From positions 2,170,001 to 2,234,000 of the forward strand of contig NZ_CP023694.1 in assembly GCF_008705135.1 (NCBI RefSeq): DNA of 64,000 nucleotides, written 5' to 3'. A program made the position numbers and the translations under genes. Origin of the DNA: Streptomyces coeruleorubidus (lineage in GTDB: Bacteria; Actinomycetota; Actinomycetes; Streptomycetales; Streptomycetaceae). This document shows positions 58,502 to 64,000 of the stretch, piece by piece. The first letter of the stretch is position 1; each line of letters begins with the position of its first letter. Under the pieces are notes generated by a model. That model had not been told where the DNA came from. It worked only from the letters and a program-made list of their open reading frames with translations, and searched no databases.

Positions 58502-58865
58502 ACCCCACAGCCGGCCGTGGCGCCCTGACACACAGGAACACCCTGACCGGGCAGCACCCGCCACGGACGGCAAGAACCCCACAGCGGCCATGGCTCCCCG
58601 ACGCACACGAACAGCCGATCGGCCGGCAGGCCACGGATCGCAAGAACCCGACAGCCGGCCATGGTTCCCCAACGCCCACGAACACCTGACCGGCCAACCC
58701 CAGCCACGGACCGCAAGAACCCCACAGCCGGCCATGGCTCCCCGACGCACACGAACACCTGACCGGGCAGCACCCGCCACGGACCGCAAGAACCCCACAG
58801 CCGGCCATGGCTCCCCGACGCACAGGAACAGCCGACCGGGCAGCGCCCGCCATGGGCCGCGGGCA
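58502..58865. repeat. Noncoding tandem array, about 73-bp unit, five copies
   Basis: Units begin ACCCCACAGCCGGCCATGGC (or a close variant) at 58502, 58576, 58646, 58719 and 58792, giving periods of 74, 70, 73 and 73 bases. Each ends in a CCACGGACCGCAAGAA-like stretch. Copies 4 and 5 are almost identical over their first 55 bases. Because the unit is not a multiple of three, long open frames through it are artefacts. It fills the 442-base gap between two convergent genes (58473 and 58916). Confidence 0.9.
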
Positions 58866-58915
58866 GCGCTCAGTCGGCGGCAACTCCCCTGGTGACGCCG
58901 GGAAGCCGCCCGGTA

Positions 58916-59719
58916 TCAGTCCCCGATGCCCGCGAGGTCCCGCAGGCGGCGGGCCTGGGACTGGCGTTCCGCGCCGCGCTGGTCCTCGTAGGTGCGGTCC
59001 TGCGCGCCGCGCAGCAGTGCCTTGGTCTCGACGACCGCGTCGCGGGGCGCGGCGAGCACGGCCGAGGCGAGGTCGCGGACCGTGTCGTCGAGTTGGTCCG
59101 CGGGCACGGCCACGTTGGCCAGCCCGGTGTTCACGGCCTCCTCGGCCGTGACGAAGCGCCCGGTCACGCAGATCTCCAGCGCGCGGGCGTATCCGACGAG
59201 TCCCACCAGCGGATGCGTGCCCGTCAGATCGGGCACGAGTCCGAGGCTGGTCTCGCGCATGGCGAACTGCACGTCGTCCGCGACGACGCGCAGATCGCAG
59301 GCGAGGGCGAGCTGGAAGCCCGCCCCGATGGCGTGCCCCTGGACAGCGGCGACGGAGACGATGTCGCTGCGCCGCCACCAGGTGAACGCCTCCTGGTACT
59401 CGGCGATGGCCGCGTCCAGCTCGGCGTCGCTCCCACGCGCGAGGTCGATGAACGACGGTTCCCCGTCGAAGCCCTCGGGCGTGAACGCCTGCCGGTCGAG
59501 ACCGGCCGAGAAGGACTTGCCCTCGGCCCGCAGCACCACGACGCGGACGGAGCCCGGCACCTGCCTCCCGGCCTCGGTCAGCGCCCGCCACAGAGCGGGG
59601 CTCTGCGCGTTGCGCTTGGCCGGATTGGTCAGCGTCACCGTGGCGATCGCGTCGTCGACGGTGAGCCGTACGCCGTCCTTGTCGAGTACGGGAACGAGGT
59701 CCTTGTCGGGCGAAGCCAT
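58916..59719 (-). CDS. Enoyl-CoA hydratase/isomerase family protein
   Basis: 267 aa crotonase-fold protein. The oxyanion-hole segments are RAEGKSFSAGLDRQAF (near 64-78) and VQGHAIGAGFQLALACDLRV (near 126-145). The usual catalytic Glu pair is only partly evident: ALACDLRVVADDVQFAMRETSLGLVPDLTG holds the second, while the first region has Gln/Ala in place of Glu. So it may be an isomerase or dehydratase-like member. Linked to fatty-acid or CoA-ester breakdown. ATG 59719. Confidence 0.9.
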   Translation of the reverse strand: MASPDKDLVPVLDKDGVRLTVDDAIATVTLTNPAKRNAQSPALWRALTEAGRQVPGSVRVVVLRAEGKSFSAGLDRQAFTPEGFDGEPSFIDLARGSDAELDAAIAEYQEAFTWWRRSDIVSVAAVQGHAIGAGFQLALACDLRVVADDVQFAMRETSLGLVPDLTGTHPLVGLVGYARALEICVTGRFVTAEEAVNTGLANVAVPADQLDDTVRDLASAVLAAPRDAVVETKALLRGAQDRTYEDQRGAERQSQARRLRDLAGIGD

Positions 59720-59764
59720 GGGACGCCTCCGATGTGTGCGGTCAGCTAAGTGACTGCACAGTAA

Positions 59765-59796
59765 CCACCCGGCCGATCAGTCGACCGACCGGGTGG
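59765..59796 (-). terminator. Hairpin downstream of gbn
   Basis: Arms ccacccgg (59765-59772) and ccgggtgg (59789-59796) lie 32 bases beyond the gbn stop. The right arm can alternatively pair with ggccaccc at 59817-59824. Confidence 0.5.
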
Positions 59797-59827
59797 CCAC
59801 CATCGAAGCCGAAGGGGCCACCCGGGG

Positions 59828-60046
59828 TCAGGCCGTGGCCTTTTTACCCCGTGTCGCCCCGCCACGCCCTCGCAGCGTGACGCCCGACTCACTGAGCATG
59901 CGGTGCACGAAGCCATACGAGCGGCCGGTCTCCTCGGCCAACGCCCGGATGCTCGCACCGGCGTCGTACTTCTTCTTCAGGTCTGCCGCGAGCTTGTCGC
60001 GCGCGGCGCCGGTCACCCGGCTGCCCTTCTTCAGAGTCTCGGCCAC
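59828..60046 (-). CDS. gbn: Gbn-like GATC-binding nucleoid-associated protein
   Basis: 72 aa, basic. The helix-turn-helix reads KKYDAGASIRALAEETGRSYGFVHRMLSESGV (residues 26-57), and the C-terminus is a lysine/glycine-rich tail (RGRGGATRGKKATA). It matches the small streptomycete DNA-binding protein Gbn (SCO1839 in S. coelicolor, recalled from the literature), which coats the chromosome at GATC-containing sites and influences sporulation timing and antibiotic production. GTG 60046 has GAGGAGG six bases upstream. A cluster of GATC sites lies in the upstream region. Confidence 0.85.
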   Translation of the reverse strand: MAETLKKGSRVTGAARDKLAADLKKKYDAGASIRALAEETGRSYGFVHRMLSESGVTLRGRGGATRGKKATA

Positions 60047-60381
60047 CCGTGCCTCCTCATGGGAAGTGCGCTCTGGTCTCCTCATGATCACCCCTCCGGG
60101 CCCTGATGGCCACCCATTCGGCAAGGTCCGTGAGACAAGGTTGTGACGACGGGAGCGCGTCCCCACAAGTGGAATACAAAATTCCGAAGAGTGGCGTCCG
60201 TACGCCCGAACGGATTGCCACGGGAAATGCCAGGTCAGAAAGGCGTCGCGGCCGAGCCCGGAAGAATCGGGGGCTCGGCCGCGAAATCGATGTAGGACAC
60301 ACCTCGGTACGAGGAGATCTCACACAGATGATGGATCACCGCTAGGCCGAATGATCCATACGCCGTTGATCACGCATTCGA
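60047..60381. promoter_or_regulatory. gbn: gbn upstream region with GATC cluster
   Basis: 335 bases with no gene. GATC occurs at 60086 (inside TGATCA), 60316, 60334, 60353, 60368 and 60380; the last five fall within 68 bases. The sites include TGATCA, GGATCAC and TGATCAC contexts. The region also holds a 12-bp GC hairpin (60248-60282). If gbn binds GATC, this looks like an autoregulatory region. Confidence 0.6.
60248..60282 (-). terminator. GC-rich hairpin between ABC-F gene and gbn
   Basis: Arms gcggccgagccc (60248-60259) and gggctcggccgc (60271-60282) pair perfectly. It lies about 100 bases beyond the ABC-F stop. No T-run on the transcribed strand. Confidence 0.55.
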
Positions 60382-61980
60382 TCAAGCGAGGGCGACGAGG
60401 TCCGCGTAGTCGGCGCCCCACAGGTCCTCGACGCCGTCGGGCAGCAGGATGATCCGCTCCGGCTGGAGCGCCTCGACCGCGCCCTCGTCGTGCGTGACGA
60501 GGACGACCGCGCCCTTGTACGTGCGCAGCGCGCCGAGGATCTCCTCGCGGCTGGCCGGGTCGAGGTTGTTGGTCGGCTCGTCGAGCAGCAGCACGTTCGC
60601 CGAGGACACGACCAGGGTGGCGAGCGCCAGGCGGGTCTTCTCGCCGCCGGAGAGGACACCGGCGGGCTTGTCGACGTCGTCGCCGGAGAACAGGAACGAG
60701 CCGAGCGTCTTGCGGACCTCCACCAGGTCCAGGTCGGGGGCGGCCGAGCGCATGTTCTCCAGGACCGTGCGCTCCGGATCGAGGGTCTCGTGCTCCTGCG
60801 CGTAGTAGCCGAGCTTCAGACCGTGGCCGGGGACGACCGCGCCCGTGTCGGGCTGCTCCACGCCGCCCAGCAGCCGCAGCAGGGTGGTCTTGCCGGCGCC
60901 GTTGAGGCCGAGGATGACGACGCGGCTGCCCTTGTCGATGGCCAGGTCGACGTCGGTGAAGATCTCCAGCGAGCCGTACGACTTCGACAGGCCCTCGGCC
61001 ATCAGCGGGGTCTTGCCGCAGGGCGCGGGCTCGGGGAAGCGCAGCTTGGCGACCTTGTCGGACTTCCGCTCGGCCTCCAGGCCGGCCAGCAGCTTGTCCG
61101 CTCGGCGGGCCATGTTCTGCGCGGCGACGGTCTTGGTGGCCTTGGCCCGCATCTTGTCGGCCTGCGAATGCAGCGCGGAGGCCTTCTTCTCGGCGTTCTG
61201 CCGCTCGCGCTTGCGGCGCTTCTCGTCGGCCTCGCGCTGCTGCTGGTAGAGCTTCCAGCCCATGTTGTACACGTCGATCTGGGCGCGGTTGGCGTCCAGG
61301 TAGAACACCTTGTTGACGACCGTCTCGACCAGGTCGACGTCGTGGGAGATCACGATGAAGCCGCCGCGGTAGGTCTTGAGGTAGTCGCGCAGCCAGATGA
61401 TCGAGTCGGCGTCGAGGTGGTTCGTGGGCTCGTCGAGCAGCAGCGTGTCCGCGTCGGAGAACAGGATCCGGGCCAGCTCGATACGGCGGCGCTGACCACC
61501 GGAGAGTGTGTGCAGGGGCTGGCCGAGCACCCGGTCGGGAAGGTTGAGCGCGGCGGCGATGGTGGCGGCCTCGGCCTCGGCGGCGTACCCGCCCTTGGTG
61601 AGGAACTCCGTCTCCTGGCGCTCGTACTGCTTGAGCGCCTTCTCGCGGGTGGACCCCTGGCCGTTGGCGATGCGCTGCTCGTTGTCGCGCATCTTGCGGA
61701 TCAGGACGTCGAGGCCGCGCGCGGAGAGGATGCGGTCGCGGGCGAGGATGTCGAGGTCGCCGGTGCGGGGGTCCTGCGGGAGGTAGCCGACCTCGCCGGA
61801 GCGGGTGATGGTGCCGCCGGCGGGCATGCCCTCGCCCGCCAGGCACTTGGTGAGAGTGGTCTTCCCTGCGCCGTTGCGGCCGACGAGGCCGATGCGGTCG
61901 CCCTTGGCGACTCGGAAGGTGGCGTTTTCGATGAGGACGCGGGCACCGGCGCGCAGCTCGATACCGGAGGCGGAGATCAC
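60382..61980 (-). CDS. ABC-F family ATPase
   Basis: 532 aa with two nucleotide-binding domains and no membrane segments. Domain 1: GRNGAGKTT, LSGGQRRR, LLLDEPTNHLD. Domain 2: GLNGAGKTT, LSGGEKTR, LLLDEPTNNLD. They are separated by a charged linker helix (residues 245-320, KRRKRERQNAEKKASALHSQADKMRAKATKT) that in ABC-F proteins reaches into the ribosome. Likely a translation factor (EttA/Uup-like), possibly with an antibiotic-resistance side activity. GTG 61980 begins the first domain (VISASGIELRAG); longer frames upstream have no support. Confidence 0.93.
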   Translation of the reverse strand: MISASGIELRAGARVLIENATFRVAKGDRIGLVGRNGAGKTTLTKCLAGEGMPAGGTITRSGEVGYLPQDPRTGDLDILARDRILSARGLDVLIRKMRDNEQRIANGQGSTREKALKQYERQETEFLTKGGYAAEAEAATIAAALNLPDRVLGQPLHTLSGGQRRRIELARILFSDADTLLLDEPTNHLDADSIIWLRDYLKTYRGGFIVISHDVDLVETVVNKVFYLDANRAQIDVYNMGWKLYQQQREADEKRRKRERQNAEKKASALHSQADKMRAKATKTVAAQNMARRADKLLAGLEAERKSDKVAKLRFPEPAPCGKTPLMAEGLSKSYGSLEIFTDVDLAIDKGSRVVILGLNGAGKTTLLRLLGGVEQPDTGAVVPGHGLKLGYYAQEHETLDPERTVLENMRSAAPDLDLVEVRKTLGSFLFSGDDVDKPAGVLSGGEKTRLALATLVVSSANVLLLDEPTNNLDPASREEILGALRTYKGAVVLVTHDEGAVEALQPERIILLPDGVEDLWGADYADLVALA

Positions 61981-62227
61981 GGACAGACTCCAGGGCGGAT
62001 ACGGGGGCGGGATGGGCGGCTGAGGACGTTCCCGCCGTCTAATGCGCGAGGAGAAAGGCCATGGGGGACAGTCTAACGGGGCGGTGCAAGCACTTTTTCT
62101 GCGTGCGGGTGTTCGGTTGGTCTCGCCGGGTCTCGTCTCGCCGGGTCGCTGTCGGTGGTGGGTGCGAGACTGAGCAACAGGGCCGGAGCATCGGATTTCC
62201 GGCGACCGACACAAGGGAGTGATCGGT
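61981..62227. promoter_or_regulatory. Divergent region between ABC-F and VOC genes
   Basis: 247 bases, mostly noncoding. On the minus strand an isolated 7-codon frame MAFLLAH (62039-62062) precedes the ABC-F start by about 60 bases. It has no ribosome-binding site. Promoters for both directions must lie here. Confidence 0.3.
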
Positions 62228-62641
62228 ATGGCAGGCACGTCCGGCGGGCGCCCGAGCATCTGTCCGACGCTGCTGTACGCCGACGCGAAAGCGGCGATCC
62301 GGCAGCTCACGGAGGCCTTCGGCTTCACGGAGCTGTCGGTGTTCGAGGGCGAGGACGGCGCGGTGCTGCACGCCGAGCTGGTGCAGGGCAACGGCGCGGT
62401 GATGGTCGGCAGCAAGGGCCGGGGCGGCGTCTTCGACGCGGCCATGAAGGACGCGGGTACCACCGGGGTGTACGTCGTGGTGGACGACGTGGACGCGCAC
62501 CACCGCCGCGCCCTGGACCACGGCGTGGAGATCCTGATGCCCCCGACGGACCAGGACTACGGCTCGCGGGACTACATGGCCCGGGACCTCGAGGGCAATG
62601 TGTGGAGTTTCGGGACGTACGCGCCGGAGATACCGGGCTGA
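62228..62641 (+). CDS. VOC (glyoxalase/bleomycin-resistance) family protein
   Basis: 137 aa, one glyoxalase-like module: ICPTLLYADAKAAIRQLTEAFGFTEL (near 12-37) and GVYVVVDDVDAHHRRALDHGVEIL (near 77-100). The family-typical YGSRDYMARDLEGNVWSFGTY (near 114-134) closes it. This is the PhnB/YccH-like subgroup; metal-binding residues are incomplete, so catalysis is uncertain. ATG 62228 has GGGAG eight bases upstream; GTG 62219 is less likely. Confidence 0.9.
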   Translation: MAGTSGGRPSICPTLLYADAKAAIRQLTEAFGFTELSVFEGEDGAVLHAELVQGNGAVMVGSKGRGGVFDAAMKDAGTTGVYVVVDDVDAHHRRALDHGVEILMPPTDQDYGSRDYMARDLEGNVWSFGTYAPEIPG

Positions 62642-62663
62642 CGGCCCACGGCGGCGGGTGCGG

Positions 62664-63989
62664 CTAGCTGCCTCCGGTGTGCACTTGGAACGCCGCGCGG
62701 CGTACGGCCTTGGCCAGGGCCGGGTCCGGGTGGGCCGCGGCGAGGGCGACCAGGACCTGCACGGTCCGCGGGTGTCCCACGGCCCGCACCTCGTCGAGCA
62801 GCATCGGGACGGTCGGCTGCACGGCGGACTCCAGGTGGCGCACGAGCAGCGGGGCCTCGCCGTGGTCGGCGACGGCGGCCGCGGTGTCCACCCACAGCCA
62901 GGTCGCCTCCTCCCGGGTGAGGACCTCGTGGGCGTCCTCGGGGTCGGTCCCGTCGTGCTCGGCCAGCCACAGCAGCGCGTACGGCCTGAGCGTCGGCTCG
63001 TCCAGCACGGCGCGGACGTCCGGCTCGGCGGGGGCGCCGACCACGCGCAGCGCCTCGAAGGCGAGACCGCGCAGCAGGGCGTCCTCGCCGCGGGCGGCGG
63101 CCAGGAGTTCGGTGACGGCGCTGCCGACGGTGCGGGCGGCGAGCCAGGCCCGGTACTCGGCGCGGGCCGCGTTCGGGCGAAGCTGGGCGCAGCCGCGGAG
63201 CATGTCCTCGGCCGCCTGCTCGATGTTCCCGGCAGGGCTCTGCGCGGCGACACAGATCTGCTCCAGCTTGACCCAGACCGCCCAGCTGCCGAGCGGGGTG
63301 AGCGTGGCCTGGCCGTCGCCGTAGGTGAGGGCGCCGACGGAGGCGAGGGCGCGCAGGGCCCAGTCGAGGAGCGGGGCGAGCGGGGCGTCCGTGGGCGCCG
63401 GCTCGGCCTGCGGCTCGGGCTGCGGGCCGTAGGGGATCTCGCAGCGCGCGGTGCGCAGTTCGGTGACGCGCTGCTCCAGGAGGTCGAGGAGCTGCTCCAC
63501 GGGGACGGGGCCGGCGGACAGCTGGAGGAACGAGAGCACCTGCGGCATGGCCGAGACGACCTCGGCGACGGCGGCGGGCTCGTGGTCCCGGGGTTGCGGA
63601 CAGGCGAGCGACCAGGCGTCGAAGAGGGCGACCCAGCCGCGCAGTACGGCGCTGTCGTCGCGGTCCCAGGCGCGCAGCCGCCAGCCGGGGCGGGCGCTGT
63701 CGCCGTGCACCTCGACGAGACCGGCGAGGCGGGCGGTGTCCCAGTCGGCTCTGACCTGATCCGGAGTCAGACCCAACTCGCGGGCGGCCCGTTCGGCGGT
63801 CGCGGCGGAGAGGGTGGCCTTGCCGTCGGCGGTGGCGCTGCCCCGGCCGGGGCCGAGTTCGGTGTCGGCCCAGCGGGCGACGCGGGCCGCGTCGGCAAGA
63901 CCTGAGCGTGCCATTCTGGCCAGCTCCGCCGGTGCCGGGGTGCCCTCCGGGGGGCGCGGTGCGGGGCGGCGCGAGCGCCGCTGGTTCAT
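62664..63989 (-). CDS. Conserved hypothetical protein (441 aa)
   Basis: No named domain. The N-terminus is Pro/Arg-rich; residues 45-110 look like a winged-helix-type segment (ATLSAATAERAARELGLTPDQVRADWDTARLAGLVEVHG). The middle is helical (LLDLLEQRVTELRTARCEI), then TPLGSWAVWVKLEQI. The C-terminal third consists of helical pairs resembling HEAT-like repeats (DALLRGLAFEALRVVGAPAEPDVRAVLDEPTL). Soluble. A regulatory or adaptor role is possible, but unsupported. ATG 63989 gives the complete gene near the window edge. Confidence 0.75.
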   Translation of the reverse strand: MNQRRSRRPAPRPPEGTPAPAELARMARSGLADAARVARWADTELGPGRGSATADGKATLSAATAERAARELGLTPDQVRADWDTARLAGLVEVHGDSARPGWRLRAWDRDDSAVLRGWVALFDAWSLACPQPRDHEPAAVAEVVSAMPQVLSFLQLSAGPVPVEQLLDLLEQRVTELRTARCEIPYGPQPEPQAEPAPTDAPLAPLLDWALRALASVGALTYGDGQATLTPLGSWAVWVKLEQICVAAQSPAGNIEQAAEDMLRGCAQLRPNAARAEYRAWLAARTVGSAVTELLAAARGEDALLRGLAFEALRVVGAPAEPDVRAVLDEPTLRPYALLWLAEHDGTDPEDAHEVLTREEATWLWVDTAAAVADHGEAPLLVRHLESAVQPTVPMLLDEVRAVGHPRTVQVLVALAAAHPDPALAKAVRRAAFQVHTGGS

Positions 63990-64000
63990 CGCTCTGGGGG

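Noticed and set aside
57196..58773. 525-codon minus-strand frame running through the 73-bp array
   Set aside because: The array has a non-triplet period, so open frames arise by chance; only the 57196-57669 part is a gene (Asp23).
58502..58865. CRISPR array
   Set aside because: Units are directly adjacent with no unique spacers, and no cas genes are near.

Overview
The window is high-GC chromosomal DNA of a Streptomyces. It carries the chaplin gene chpE, a streptophobe-family membrane protein, the nucleoid protein gene gbn, a SigE-type sigma factor, many GTG/TTG starts, GTGA/ATGA overlaps and long GC hairpins. From memory, the gene order follows the S. coelicolor core segment around SCO1793-SCO1842 (chpE, serB, fabI-fabG, tyrS, moaA, paired subtilisins, surf1, gbn, ABC-F). 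This is therefore mostly core chromosome with a few inserted pieces. No rRNA, tRNA, CRISPR array or prophage was seen.

Layout. 1-5.0 kb: Spo0M end, PEBP-like protein, HNH nuclease, stomatin/NfeD pair, ABC ATPase. 5.2-7.4 kb: chpE and a NarL-type two-component system. 7.6-13.2 kb: SDR-QueA pair, secreted lytic transglycosylase, FHA-regulated ABC transporter. 13.4-18.2 kb: streptophobe protein, serB, a SixA-like phosphatase and two tiny membrane proteins. 18.3-21.1 kb: CynX/NimT-type MFS transporter divergent from its likely FadR-type regulator. 21.2-27.6 kb: fabG-fabI, the TldD/TldE protease pair, tyrS. 27.8-32.0 kb: DUF3099, a small zinc protein, moaA, a MITE-like element, an acetate-type symporter with its DUF485 partner. 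32.2-38.6 kb: two tandem secreted subtilisins, a CopD-like protein, and a sterol desaturase/lysoplasmalogenase pair that looks like ether-lipid breakdown. 38.7-45.0 kb: a three-gene cassette encoding a giant caspase-HSP90-type ATPase protein, a zinc ribbon and a three-TM protein. 45.3-47.5 kb: DnaQ-BRCT exonuclease, LIM-like protein, SURF1. 47.6-54.5 kb: carbon-starvation and monocarboxylate transport (cstA, DUF3311, SSS symporter) running into sigma factor, membrane partner and GH15 glucanase. 54.5-58.5 kb: atypical SDR and an Asp23/Gls24 alkaline-shock cluster. 58.5-64 kb: a 73-bp tandem array, enoyl-CoA hydratase, gbn with a cluster of GATC sites, ABC-F protein, VOC protein and an uncharacterised 441-aa protein.

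The strongest candidate for an undescribed system is the 38.7-45.0 kb cassette. Its first protein joins a caspase-like protease (His86/Cys141) to a GHKL/HSP90 ATPase and C-terminal helical repeats, and is followed closely by two small accessory genes. This looks like a bacterial conflict or programmed-death system. Other leads are the ether-lipid pair, the Asp23 cluster with a divergent protein that looks like two fused Asp23 folds, the GATC cluster at gbn, the noncoding 73-bp array, and an over-represented 12-bp palindrome spread through genes.
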